A DNA stretch of 64,000 nt from Phycisphaeraceae bacterium (GCA_028282805.1 JANQHD010000004.1:62001-126000), one strand, 5' to 3'. Shown: positions 53,115-61,377, counted from the first letter of the stretch. The notes: generated by a model from the letters alone, not told the origin. Numbers and translations are program-made.

Positions 53115-53885
53115 TCAAGCAATATTGCGCCGAACTAACGCCACACTACCGATTACCAACAAGACCAACGAAGCCGGTTCAGGAATCTCTGATATCTCAT
53201 ACAGCTTAAACACCGTATGGGCCGCCCCTTGATCCACATCCGTATAGGCATTGAAGGCGATGTAGGGCTCGCCTACAAAGTGAGTGTAACTCGCAGCGCC
53301 AAGCAGTGAATCATCACTGTTATCATATAAGCGCGCTTCCTGAGTTAGCGGATCAATCAAGAAGTAGTATGTGCCTGATAATGCGAAACTCGTTGCGATC
53401 TGGTCGTGTTTGATTTCATATACGACCTCTTTCGGAGGCCATACCCCTGTGACATAATCCGACGTATTGCGACTCGATACCTCAAAGCTGATGCGGGGAA
53501 TGTATGATGGATCGGCAAATGAAGTGTCTTCTATCGATAAGTCAAAAGAAAACAAGACCTTCACGCCGAGATACGCATTTTTCAACACGGCAGACGCTAC
53601 CCCCGCACCATGCCTTTCGCCGTCGTAAGAATCAAGAATAAGTTGGCCATTGCTTTCGGAAACCGTACCCACGCCCACGCCGCCTGCGTAGTTCCCCTCC
53701 CCGATTGCCCATACATTGGTATCAATAACGCCATCTTCGAAGTCGTCGATGGTCCCCGCCATAGAAGCATCTACACTAAGCGCCAGGATGCTGGCAAGCG
53801 TCAGCATCACTGCCAGCCGATAGCGATTGATGGCTAGAATGGGTATATGAGTTTGAAGGCCGAAGCCCGTCTTCGAGTTCTGCAT
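53115..53885 (-). CDS. PEP-CTERM surface protein
   Basis: 256 residues, low GC. A signal peptide (LTLASILALSVDASMAG) is followed by a beta-rich domain (FEDGVIDTNVWAIGEGNY), which is LamG/concanavalin-like. The end ISEIPEPASLVLLVIGSVAL followed by VRRN is a textbook PEP-CTERM anchor. GGAGAAACACG precedes the ATG. It is probably exported and sorted by an exosortase encoded elsewhere. It follows a broken or short exported protein in a two-gene group. Confidence 0.8.
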   Translation of the reverse strand: MQNSKTGFGLQTHIPILAINRYRLAVMLTLASILALSVDASMAGTIDDFEDGVIDTNVWAIGEGNYAGGVGVGTVSESNGQLILDSYDGERHGAGVASAVLKNAYLGVKVLFSFDLSIEDTSFADPSYIPRISFEVSSRNTSDYVTGVWPPKEVVYEIKHDQIATSFALSGTYYFLIDPLTQEARLYDNSDDSLLGAASYTHFVGEPYIAFNAYTDVDQGAAHTVFKLYEISEIPEPASLVLLVIGSVALVRRNIA

Positions 53886-53956
53886 CGTGTTTCTCCTGGA
53901 AAAGAGGTTCTGTCAAATGCCATAATTGAATTGAAGGCCAATCGTGTGCCCGAAAT

Positions 53957-54208
53957 CTATGCGGACCATGTCGATCCGTCCCCGTACATGTCAATCGCGT
54001 ACATGTAGTCCCCGGCAATCACGGTGGGCGAAGTAAAGTTGTATCCACCGATTTCTGTTGGCAGTTGGCCGACCTCTTGCCAGAGAATCGTATCTTGCAC
54101 ACTGCTTTGGGCCGCTGCCGTGCAGCTTGTCAATAAAACAACCCGAAGCAACCAGTGAAATGATTTACCCCTCAACCCAACAAGAAAATGCTTTAACGAC
54201 TGGTACAT
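53957..54208 (-). CDS. Short exported protein, possibly truncated
   Basis: 83 residues with a signal-like start (WLLRVVLLTSCTAAAQSS) and a very good ribosome site (AGGAGG). Its 55-residue mature part (ILWQEVGQLPTEIGGYNFTS, TVIAGDYMYAIDMYGDGSTW) ends abruptly, as if a longer domain had been cut. It sits in low-GC DNA directly upstream of the PEP-CTERM gene. Either a small protein or a truncated relic. Confidence 0.5.
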   Translation of the reverse strand: MYQSLKHFLVGLRGKSFHWLLRVVLLTSCTAAAQSSVQDTILWQEVGQLPTEIGGYNFTSPTVIAGDYMYAIDMYGDGSTWSA

Positions 54209-54428
54209 TGATCCGCACCTCCTAGAAATAGAGCATGAGATAACCGGGCTGATTGAAGTTCAGACAACAACAATCAAGCCAAACCTTGCTAGCCACAACA
54301 AGCCAGCAACTCTCATCTCTGCGAATATTTTTCCCTGTCCCCCTTTCCCCGAATACAACGATGGCGTGAGTTTAGCACAATCCCTTGGTGTGGCAAAGAC
54401 ATCAATGATAATTACATCGATGGTGATG
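54209..54428. other. Low-GC spacer
   Basis: No coding signal above background. It lies in the low-GC patch and may hold the promoter for the two-gene group below it. Confidence 0.3.
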
Positions 54429-54698
54429 TCATTGCTTGCCATGACACTTGTGACGGAACTCGGAGAAGACGTGAAGGATCAACTCCACCCTGTCCTGGAC
54501 ATGCAGCTTTGCGTAGAGACGGGCGAGGTGTGTTCTCACGGTTGGAAGAGCCAGATTGAGTTGACTTGCGATCTGCTTGTCGGTCATGCCCAGAAATAAC
54601 AATTCGGTGATTTCCGATTGGCGAGGAGAGAGCGCCAACTCTTTGACAAGCAATGCCCACTCTTGTTCTGTGAAAATGTTTCGTGGGTGTGAGGGCAT
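54429..54698 (-). CDS. Stand-alone LuxR-type (GerE) DNA-binding regulator
   Basis: 89 residues. The whole protein is a GerE domain: LALSPRQSEITELLFLGMTD, then KQIASQLNLALPTVRTHLAR and LYAKLHVQDRVELILHVF, the four helices of LuxR-type DNA binding. No receiver or autoinducer domain is fused, and none is beside it. It could regulate the neighbouring PEP-CTERM genes. No clear ribosome site; its 5' leader is highly structured (54719-54850). Confidence 0.8.
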   Translation of the reverse strand: MPSHPRNIFTEQEWALLVKELALSPRQSEITELLFLGMTDKQIASQLNLALPTVRTHLARLYAKLHVQDRVELILHVFSEFRHKCHGKQ

Positions 54699-54718
54699 GA
54701 AAAAACGGGGCCAAGGGT

Positions 54719-54812
54719 CCGGCGGACTCCCCTTGCTGTCAGGCCGCTACAGCCCTCACACTCGGTTCATCCGCCGGGCACATAACCCCGCTGTGAACCA
54801 CAGGGGGTGCCC
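54719..54812 (-). promoter_or_regulatory. Candidate structured leader RNA of the LuxR-type gene
   Basis: Stems: GGGCAC...GTGCCC enclosing CCCC...GGGG and CTGTG/CACAG (54776-54812), and CCGGCGGA/TCCGCCGG (about 54720 with 54770). It does not match a riboswitch I can name. Confidence 0.4.
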
Positions 54813-55037
54813 GACGAAATCATCCTGAGTGCGAATCCAGCCGAAGCTGGGTAGCGTTTGACAGCAAAGGACGATTCGTTACGCACGAATCAGTATTCAG
54901 TTGTTCAGGGGATGCTACCGCTCAGGTCGTCGGATTTCAATTTCTGGCTTGTGATGTCGCGGTGTGCGTTGAGGTTGGTCGATCGTGTGCCGGGGGACCA
55001 CCGGGGCTCGCAACTCGCCCCGGTGCTTGAGGCAATA

Positions 55038-55134
55038 CAGTCAATCAGTCAACTGGGCAATCAGTCAATCGGTTAATTGCTGCCCGGCCCGCTGAAGCGG
55101 GCCTCGCCATTTGACTGATTGACCGACTAACCGA
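55038..55134. repeat. Octamer-built inverted repeat
   Basis: Left arm units of 8 nt: CAGTCAAT, CAGTCAAC, TGGGCAAT, CAGTCAAT, CGGTTAAT. Right arm units: TTGACTGA, TTGACCGA, CTAACCGA. A perfect GGCCCGCT/AGCGGGCC hairpin lies in the middle. The element is just after the sulfatase gene's stop. Confidence 0.85.
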
Positions 55135-55161
55135 TCGGCCGCCCCGCTTCGGCTCCCGGTC

Positions 55162-56673
55162 TCACTTGCCCTCGGCCGCCCACTTCTTCATCAGCGCGAT
55201 GTTGCGGTGCAGCACCTGCGCCCGGGCGTTGGTCGGCGCCACGTCCGGCCGGTAGCTGGCCGCCTTCATGTCCGACAGGTACATCGCGTCGGGCTCGGGG
55301 GTTCGGCCGCGGTCGTTGGTCTCGACCATCCACTTTTCGAGCGCGGCGCGCATGTGCGCCAACGTCTCGGCGTACGCCGGGTCGCCGGCGAGGTTGTGCA
55401 GCTCGTCGGGGTCGGCCACCGTGTCGTACAGTTCCTCGGCGGGCCGGGTCTCGGCCATGATCTTCGCTTGCGCCGCGTTGAGCTTGCCTTCCTTGTGCAG
55501 CCGGCGCATCGTTTGCACGATCGGCTTGCCGTCCTTGTAGCGGTTCGGTTGGAGGTACGGCCGCTCCGGCAAAAAGTTGCGGATGTACTTGAACCGCTCG
55601 CTGCGCACCGAGCGGATGTGGTCGACGGTCTCGTCCGCCCGGTCGCGCGCCGAGAACACGTACAGCTTCGGCGCATAGTCGTCGGCCAGCACGTCGTCGC
55701 CCTGCATCCACTCGGGTTTTTCGATGCCCGCCAGCGCCAGCGACGTGGCGGTGATGTCGATGTGCCCGATCACGTCCGGCCGCACCGACCCCGGTTCGAT
55801 GCCGGGCCCGATCACCACGAGCGGCACGTGCACGCCGCCGTCGTACAAGAACTGCTTGTGGCGCACGTGCGACACGCCGTGGTCGGTGAAGAAGAACACG
55901 TAGGTGTTATCCAATACGCCGGCGGCTTCGAGGCGTTGCAATATCTTGCCGACCTCCCAGTCGGTGTAGCGGCAGGTGTCGAGGTACTGGGCCCAGTCTT
56001 CGCGGATGACCGGGTCGTCGGGCAGGTAGGCCGGCAGCTTCACGTCGGCGGCTTCGGTGCGCGAGCCGAGCACCTTGGCGACGCGCTTGGGCCAGTTGTT
56101 GCCGGTGCCGTGGCCGCGCATCTTGCCGCCGCGCAGCTGCACCTGGCAGAAGAAGGGTTGGCCGTCTTTGCGCGCCGCCCAGTGGGTGGTGTCGTACATC
56201 GCCTTGTCCCACTCGAAGTTGTAGTCGGTCTTGGCGGTGCGGGTCTTGGTGTTCTTTTCGAGCTGTTCGTCGCTGCGCACGAAGTCGCTGAACGAGATGT
56301 TGGTGGTGTGATAGCCGGCCCGCTTGAACAGCGCCGGCGCCGGCCGCACGGGCTCTGGCAGGTGGATCTTCAGCTCGCCCCGGCCGGAGCGGTGGTGGTG
56401 GGCGCCGGTGGCGGTCTGGTACATGCCGGTGATGATCGACGAGCGGAAGATCGAGCAGATGGGCGCGGTGGCGATGGCGCGTTCGAACTTCACGCCCTGC
56501 CGGGCCATGGCGTCGACGTGGGGCGTTTGGATGGTGGTCTCGCCGTAGCACGCGAAGTTGGCGGACATGTCTTCGACGAACACCCACACGACGTTGGGGC
56601 GGGTTTGCTCGGCGGCGGCCGGGGGCGTAAAGCACAGGCCGACGCACAGCGCGATCAAGATGCGGTGGGTCAT
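55162..56673 (-). CDS. Secreted sulfatase
   Basis: 503 residues: signal peptide (1-22, ending AAAEQ), sulfatase fold from RPNVVWVFVEDMSANFACYG (Glu34-Asp35 metal site). The formylglycine position is C73-S-I-F-R77, with SSIITGMYQ after it; again Pro is missing. FFFTDHGVSHVRHKQF is the second metal site. Probably hydrolyses sulfated glycans in the periplasm. ATG 56673 chosen with GGAGAGG upstream. No partner gene in the same unit. Confidence 0.9.
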   Translation of the reverse strand: MTHRILIALCVGLCFTPPAAAEQTRPNVVWVFVEDMSANFACYGETTIQTPHVDAMARQGVKFERAIATAPICSIFRSSIITGMYQTATGAHHHRSGRGELKIHLPEPVRPAPALFKRAGYHTTNISFSDFVRSDEQLEKNTKTRTAKTDYNFEWDKAMYDTTHWAARKDGQPFFCQVQLRGGKMRGHGTGNNWPKRVAKVLGSRTEAADVKLPAYLPDDPVIREDWAQYLDTCRYTDWEVGKILQRLEAAGVLDNTYVFFFTDHGVSHVRHKQFLYDGGVHVPLVVIGPGIEPGSVRPDVIGHIDITATSLALAGIEKPEWMQGDDVLADDYAPKLYVFSARDRADETVDHIRSVRSERFKYIRNFLPERPYLQPNRYKDGKPIVQTMRRLHKEGKLNAAQAKIMAETRPAEELYDTVADPDELHNLAGDPAYAETLAHMRAALEKWMVETNDRGRTPEPDAMYLSDMKAASYRPDVAPTNARAQVLHRNIALMKKWAAEGK

Positions 56674-56763
56674 GGGGTATGCCTCTCCGTTGCTCGGCGT
56701 TGCGCCGGTGCGTGATAGACGCATGGTAACGCGCGCGGCGCTCAAGGGGTTAAGTCCCGGGTT

Positions 56764-56831
56764 CCAAGCCGGACCGGAGCGCAGCGCAGGTCCGGATCCC
56801 GGTCTTCGGCTGCGCCTCAGAGCCGGGCTTG
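56764..56831. repeat. Two AAGCCGG hairpins back to back
   Basis: 56764-56800 is type 1 on the plus strand and 56795-56831 is type 2 on the minus strand, sharing GATCCC at the centre. The two share the ends of the methyltransferase-like gene and sulfatase. Confidence 0.8.
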
Positions 56832-56832
56832 T

Positions 56833-57447
56833 TTAATCGATCTTGCGGTGGACGATGACGTCTTCGATGCCGTTGTAGGTCACCAGCAGGGCGCCGGTGG
56901 CGGCGACGGCGTCGAAGAGTTTTTCGAGCATGTGGTGTTCGCCGGGCCAGGGGAAGGCGTAGATCACGTCGAAGTCGTCGGGGTCGAGGCCGAGCGGTTC
57001 GTAGCCGTCGGCGCCGCCGTGGTCGAGGATGTGGGCGTCGTCGTGGCGGTCGACGATGTGTTCGTGGTCGGCGGGCACGAACGAGCCGCACGCGAAGTCG
57101 ACGGCGATCTCGTAGTCGTCGGCCAGCTGCTCGGCTTCCTCGACGAGCGCGGGCTCGATCTCGATGCCGACCGCGTCGAAGCCGACGAGGTTGGCGAGCA
57201 GCGCGACGACGCCGACGCCGCTGCCCCACTCGCAGAAGCGGTCGCCCGTGGCCAGACCGCGCTCCCGCAGTTCGAGCAGCGCGGTGTACACCCGGCTAAA
57301 GTCGCTGGGCACGAACGAGCTGTACCCCTCGCCCCGGTGGACGCGCATAAACTCCGCCACGCGCTCGTCGGCGTCCCTGATCAGCGCCAGCACGTCCGTG
57401 GGCGGCGTTAAGTCACATAGGTTCAGGGGGATGGGAGATAAAGACAT
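56833..57447 (-). CDS. Methyltransferase-like protein
   Basis: 204 residues. A class I SAM-binding segment is visible: FCEWGSGVGVVALLANLVGF and AVGIEIEPALVEEAEQLADD. The rest fits the Rossmann-type fold (FDVIYAFPWPGEHHMLEKLF with TGALLVTYNG). Substrate unknown. The start ATG 57447 lies next to a perfect inverted repeat (57452-57539), so its leader RNA would form a stable hairpin in front of the start codon. Confidence 0.75.
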   Translation of the reverse strand: MSLSPIPLNLCDLTPPTDVLALIRDADERVAEFMRVHRGEGYSSFVPSDFSRVYTALLELRERGLATGDRFCEWGSGVGVVALLANLVGFDAVGIEIEPALVEEAEQLADDYEIAVDFACGSFVPADHEHIVDRHDDAHILDHGGADGYEPLGLDPDDFDVIYAFPWPGEHHMLEKLFDAVAATGALLVTYNGIEDVIVHRKID

Positions 57448-57451
57448 GGGC

Positions 57452-57539
57452 GATCTTCGATCTTCGATGTGCGATCTGGTTAGCGTCAAGACCGATGGTA
57501 CCGGATCGATCGCAGATCGCACATCGAAGATCGAAGATC
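57452..57539. repeat. Perfect 27-bp inverted repeat of heptamer units
   Basis: Left arm (57452-57478): GATCTTC, GATCTTC, GATGTGC, GATCTG. Right arm (57513-57539) is its exact reverse complement. The loop is 34 bp. It fills the gap between the divergent methyltransferase-like and DUF1800 genes, on the methyltransferase side. Confidence 0.9.
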
Positions 57540-57731
57540 AAGTGCGGACCTCGCAATCCGATTTATACATTACGCATATTCTCCACACTTCCCGTTCAAT
57601 CCGTCATAAACCCCCGCTCCACCGCGTCTTTTTCGCATACGCGGTCGCGCTGCGGGAGCCCCCGGCCGCAATAGGGCTACAATTTCAAGCGTTCTGCTTG
57701 TGTCGGTCCGCGTGACCACGGGAGTTCGAAC

Positions 57732-59219
57732 ATGGCCAGCACATCGCTCAAGCCGATCGCCGCCAAGCGGTTCGGCTACCTCGAAGCGCAGCACCTGCTC
57801 AACCGCGCCGCCTTCGGCGGCACGCCCACACAGGTGCAGGCGCTGGTGTCGATGGGCCCGGCCAAGGCGGTCGACTACCTCGTCGACTACGAGAAGGTCG
57901 ACGACGCGTACCTGCCTTCGCCCGACGCCGACGCGGACATCTGGGCGCCGCCGAGCAAGGAAGAGCAGGAGCTCCGCCGCAAGGCCTACCGCGAGAACAA
58001 AGAAGAAGCGCGCGCCAAGGTGCAGGCCATCCGCCAGCAGAAGCAGGGCCAGGACCGCCGGCAGCTGGCGAAGTTGCAGCAGTGGTGGGTCGACCGCATG
58101 ATCGCCACGCCTCGGCCGTTGCAGGAGAAGCTGACGCTGCTGTGGCACAACCACTTCGCGGTGAACTACCGGGGGTGTGAGGACTCGTACCTGCTGCTGC
58201 AACAGAACGAGATGTTCCGCGACCACGCCCACGGCAGCTTCGCCGACCTGGCGCGCGGCATCGTGCGCGACCCGGCGATGCTGGTCTTTTTGAACAACGA
58301 CCAGAACAACAAGCGCAAGCCCAACGAGAACCTCGCCCGCGAGCTGATGGAGCTGTTCACGCTGGGCGTGGGCAACTACACCGAGCAGGACATCAAGCAG
58401 GGCGCCCGCGCGCTGACCGGCTACACCCGCAGGGACAACGACTTCCACTTCAACAAGGGACAGCACGACCCCGGCACCAAGACCATTTTGGGCAAGACCG
58501 GCAAGTTCAACGGCGACGACTTCGCCGAGCTGTGTTTAGCGCACAAGGCGTGCCCGCGTTTCGTGGCGTACAAGCTGTACAAGGAGTTCGTCGCCGACGT
58601 GCCCAAGCTGCAGCACGTCGCCGGCGAGCAGAAGCGGATGATCGGCCGGCTCGGGTACATGGTGCGGCACCACAAGTACCGGCTCAAACCGGTGCTCAAG
58701 ACGGTGTTCCGCAGCGAGCACTTCTACGACGACGCGGTGCGCGGTTCGAAGATCAAGAGCCCCGTCGAGCTGACCGTGGGCCTGGTGCGCACGCTGAACA
58801 CCCCCCAGCGCAGCGGCCGGCTGCTGACCGACGCGATGCGCATGATGGGCCAGGAGGTGTTCAACCCGCCCAACGTCGCCGGCTGGCCCGGGGGCAAGTC
58901 GTGGGTGAACACGTCGACGATGTTTATCCGCCAGAACCTGGCGACGTACCTGATCACGGGCAAGCCGCCGTTCAATTCCGGCTGGTCGCGCAAGCAGATG
59001 AACTACGACGCGACGGCGCTGATCGGCGACCTGGACAAGCCCACGGCGGACGCGGTCGTCGGCCGGCTTTCCGACGTGCTGCTCGGGTCGGCCGCCACGA
59101 GCCAGCGGCGCACCCAGCTGCGTCAATTCCTCAAGGACCACAACGATCGCGTGACCAACGACACGCTGATCGCGCTGCTGTGTCTGATCACGGCGATGCC
59201 GGAGTATCAACTGTGTTGA
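57732..59219 (+). CDS. DUF1800 domain protein
   Basis: 495 residues. Typical features: FGYLEAQHLLNRAAFGGTPT near the start, LQEKLTLLWHNHFAVN in the middle, and NENLARELMELFTLGVGNYT. DUF1800 genes are almost always beside DUF1501 genes in planctomycetes and others, and the products are thought to work together in an exported complex. No signal peptide seen, in contrast to its partner. The gene ends at the edge of a large inverted repeat. Confidence 0.9.
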   Translation: MASTSLKPIAAKRFGYLEAQHLLNRAAFGGTPTQVQALVSMGPAKAVDYLVDYEKVDDAYLPSPDADADIWAPPSKEEQELRRKAYRENKEEARAKVQAIRQQKQGQDRRQLAKLQQWWVDRMIATPRPLQEKLTLLWHNHFAVNYRGCEDSYLLLQQNEMFRDHAHGSFADLARGIVRDPAMLVFLNNDQNNKRKPNENLARELMELFTLGVGNYTEQDIKQGARALTGYTRRDNDFHFNKGQHDPGTKTILGKTGKFNGDDFAELCLAHKACPRFVAYKLYKEFVADVPKLQHVAGEQKRMIGRLGYMVRHHKYRLKPVLKTVFRSEHFYDDAVRGSKIKSPVELTVGLVRTLNTPQRSGRLLTDAMRMMGQEVFNPPNVAGWPGGKSWVNTSTMFIRQNLATYLITGKPPFNSGWSRKQMNYDATALIGDLDKPTADAVVGRLSDVLLGSAATSQRRTQLRQFLKDHNDRVTNDTLIALLCLITAMPEYQLC

Positions 59220-59220
59220 A

Positions 59221-59314
59221 TAGCCACCGAGCCAACAAGCCATCGAGCCACCCAGATCCGCGGCGCATGCGCATCCGGTCTAGGTGGCTTGGTGGCTAGA
59301 TGGCTGGGTGGCTA
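59221..59314. repeat. Octamer-built inverted repeat between DUF1800 and DUF1501
   Basis: AGCC recurs every 8 nt in the left arm (59222, 59230, 59238, 59246) and GGCT every 8 nt in the right arm (59286, 59294, 59302, 59310). Arms 59221-59254 and 59281-59314 pair at 28 of 34 positions. The loop contains GCGCATGCGC. The same AGCC units appear at 18662. Confidence 0.85.
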
Positions 59315-59341
59315 TTGAAGCGACTTTAGGAGCGCACCACC

Positions 59342-60637
59342 ATGAACAACGCCTACACCCGCCGCGTGTTTCTCCAGCGATCGCTGGCGATGGTCTCCGC
59401 CTCGAGCACGCTGCCGCTGTTCCTCCAGCGGTCGGCCTTCGCGGTCGACAACCCGTTCGAGTACCGCGCCACGGCGAGCCGGGCGGGCGTGCCCGAGGAC
59501 CGCATCCTGGTGGTCGTGCAGCTGGCCGGCGGCAACGACGGGCTCAACACCGTCATCCCCTTCGGCGACGCGGAATACTACAAGGCCCGCCCGCAGATCG
59601 GCGTCAAGAAAGACCAGGCGCTGAAGTTCAAGGGCAAGGCCGGCGACGGGTTGGCGCTGCACCCATCGCTCGCGCCGCTCATGGAACTCTACGACGAGGG
59701 GTTGCTGTCGATCATCCAGGGCGTGGGCTACCCCAACCCCAACCGCTCGCACTTCAAGTCGACCGACATCTGGCACACCGCCAGCCCCGAGTCCGGCGGG
59801 CAGGGCAACGGCTGGATCGGGCGGTACTTCGACAACACCTGCGACGGCGAGCCCGAGCCGAACCTGTGCATCTCCATCGGTGACAAGGCCCCCCTCGCAA
59901 CCTACGGCGAGAAGGTGCAGCCGGTCGCGTTCGAGGACGCGGACCTGTTCCGCTGGGTCGGCGACGAGCTGCACCCGGACCTGGCCCAGGCGTACCAGAC
60001 GATCAACCGGGCGGGGGTGAGCGGCGAGGTGGATGAGGGCTCGACCGCCGCGTTCCTCATGCGCACCGCGCTTGATGCGCAGGTGTCCAGCGACAAGATC
60101 CGCGCGGCGATGGAACAGCCCACCTCCGTCAACTACCCCGGCACGAAGCTCGCCAGCTCGCTGAAGATGGTCGCGTCGATGATCAAGGCGGGCCTCGGCA
60201 CGCGGGTGTACTACACGACCATGGGCGGCTTCGACACCCACGCCGGGCAGGCCGGCCGACACGACCGGCTGATGCGCGACTTCGCGCAGGCCGTCGGGCG
60301 GTTCTACCAGGACCTGAAGAACCAGGGCAACGACAAGCGCGTGTGCATCATGACCTTCAGCGAGTTCGGCCGGCGCGTGAAGCAGAACGCCTCGGCCGGC
60401 ACCGACCACGGCACCGCCGCGCCGATGTTCGTCATCGGCGACATGGTCAAGCCCGGCATCCACGGGGCGCACCCGTCGCTCACGAAGCTCGACCGCAACG
60501 GCGACCTGGTCTTCCACACCGACTTCCGCAGCGTCTACGCGTCGATCATCGACCAGTGGATGGGCGCCAGCTCGAAGGACGTGCTCGGCAGGAAGTTCGA
60601 GCACGTGCCGATCTTCGAAGCGAAGAAGGTGGGTTGA
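59342..60637 (+). CDS. DUF1501 domain protein with Tat signal
   Basis: 431 residues. Twin-arginine signal YTRRVFLQRSLAMVSAS, then the alkaline-phosphatase-like DUF1501 fold: ILVVVQLAGGNDGLNTVIPF, NPNRSHFKSTDIWHTASPES, MGGFDTHAGQAGRHDRLM and TFSEFGRRVKQNASAGTDHG. Its His/Asp/Ser-Thr residues are in the places of sulfatase-like hydrolases. It should be exported folded. Its end (EHVPIFEAKK) is duplicated as a relic at 60804. Confidence 0.9.
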   Translation: MNNAYTRRVFLQRSLAMVSASSTLPLFLQRSAFAVDNPFEYRATASRAGVPEDRILVVVQLAGGNDGLNTVIPFGDAEYYKARPQIGVKKDQALKFKGKAGDGLALHPSLAPLMELYDEGLLSIIQGVGYPNPNRSHFKSTDIWHTASPESGGQGNGWIGRYFDNTCDGEPEPNLCISIGDKAPLATYGEKVQPVAFEDADLFRWVGDELHPDLAQAYQTINRAGVSGEVDEGSTAAFLMRTALDAQVSSDKIRAAMEQPTSVNYPGTKLASSLKMVASMIKAGLGTRVYYTTMGGFDTHAGQAGRHDRLMRDFAQAVGRFYQDLKNQGNDKRVCIMTFSEFGRRVKQNASAGTDHGTAAPMFVIGDMVKPGIHGAHPSLTKLDRNGDLVFHTDFRSVYASIIDQWMGASSKDVLGRKFEHVPIFEAKKVG

Positions 60638-60650
60638 GCGCGGTTCAACT

Positions 60651-60688
60651 TACCGCGGAGGCGCAGAGGAGCGCGGAGGGCCGCGGAG
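60651..60688 (+). repeat. Inverted repeat arm, left copy 1
   Basis: TACCGCGGAGGCGCAGAGGA and on to CCGCGGAG. Reverse complement at 61261-61298 with 37 of 38 matches. A second, less exact left arm lies at 60866-60903. Confidence 0.9.
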
Positions 60689-60803
60689 ATTATTTTGGTA
60701 TGAATAGCCGGCACCATACCTGGTGCCGGTTCAAGACCGGCGGCAAGTATGCCGCCGGCTAAGGCGTTTGCACAACCCTCCGCGGTAGATTCCGATAGGG
60801 TGC

Positions 60804-60856
60804 GTCGGCAAGATCGAACACGTGTCGGTCTTCGAGGCGAAGAAGCGGGCTGAGCG
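60804..60856 (+). pseudogene. Relic tail of a second DUF1501 gene
   Basis: Reads GKIEHVSVFEAKKRAE, matching the end of the intact DUF1501 protein (GRKFEHVPIFEAKKVG). A 1-nt deletion puts the old stop out of frame. It is followed, as in the intact gene, by a repeat arm. This is the trace of a duplicated and lost DUF1501 gene. Confidence 0.75.
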
Positions 60857-60865
60857 GCTTTGTTT

Positions 60866-60903
60866 ACCGCAGAGGCGCAAAGGAGCGCAGAGAGACACGG
60901 AGA
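60866..60903 (+). repeat. Inverted repeat arm, left copy 2
   Basis: TACCGCAGAGGCGCAAAGGA and on to ACACGGAG, a diverged copy of 60651-60688, beginning 10 nt after the DUF1501 relic. Confidence 0.8.
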
Positions 60904-60949
60904 TTATTTAGATGTAGCCCCGGCCGGCGGTCGGGGTTATTTTGATGAC

Positions 60950-61255
60950 ATGAGAAACCATCTTCTGATTCTGTTCGCGGCGACGCTGTTGATCGGTCTG
61001 CCCGGTTGTGCGCGGGTGGTGCATGTGGTCGACCCGGCCGGGGCACCGATCGAAGGGGCCGAGGTGGTGGGTGTGTCGCTGTCGACGAACACCGCCCCGG
61101 TGCTGACGGACGCCAAGGGCCGGGGCCGCCTGCCGGACAACGCCCAGGGCGTTAAATGGATCGCCGTCACCAAGCCGGGTTACGTGGGGGTACAGTCCGA
61201 CGCGCCCAAGCGCTGGCCCGCGACCATCACGCTCACCCCCGCACCAACCCCCTAA
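60950..61255 (+). CDS. Small lipoprotein with carboxypeptidase-regulatory-like domain
   Basis: 101 residues. LLIGLPGC is a lipobox. The rest resembles a carboxypeptidase-regulatory-like (Ig-fold) domain: VHVVDPAGAPIEGAEVVGVS and TDAKGRGRLPDN, with WIAVTKPGYVG at the end. Probably an outer or inner membrane-bound carbohydrate- or protein-binding module. It is enclosed by inverted repeats (60866 and 61261), the same arrangement as the gene at 15913. Confidence 0.65.
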   Translation: MRNHLLILFAATLLIGLPGCARVVHVVDPAGAPIEGAEVVGVSLSTNTAPVLTDAKGRGRLPDNAQGVKWIAVTKPGYVGVQSDAPKRWPATITLTPAPTP

Positions 61256-61260
61256 AAAAC

Positions 61261-61298
61261 CTCCGCGGCCCTCCGCGCTCCTTTGCGCCTCCGCGGTA
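61261..61298 (-). repeat. Inverted repeat arm, right copy
   Basis: Reverse complement of 60651-60688 with a single mismatch. It sits between the small lipoprotein and the isomerase gene. Confidence 0.9.
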
Positions 61299-61377
61299 GA
61301 TTCCGAGCATGGAAGATTGCACCCCCGAGCGGCGTCCTACCGGCTGGTGGTACAATGCCGCCCGGAGGTTTTCAGTT

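Larger units (their letters stand above)
54699..55161. other. Structured leader and repeat region between the regulator and the second sulfatase
   Basis: 463 bp with no gene. On the minus strand the first 150 bp form the leader of the LuxR-type gene with two perfect stems. The last part is the octamer inverted repeat (55038-55134). Confidence 0.45.
60638..60949. other. Repeat-rich gap after DUF1501
   Basis: Contains the left inverted repeat copy at 60651-60688, hairpins around 60710-60760, an arm fragment at 60777-60795, a relic of a DUF1501 tail (60804-60856) and a second left arm (60866-60903). It reads like two rounds of the same module. Confidence 0.6.

Noticed and set aside
54829-54870. 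Possible group II intron 5' end (GTGCG followed by a hairpin)
   Set aside because: No domain V hairpin, no reverse transcriptase frame, and no further intron-like motifs within range.
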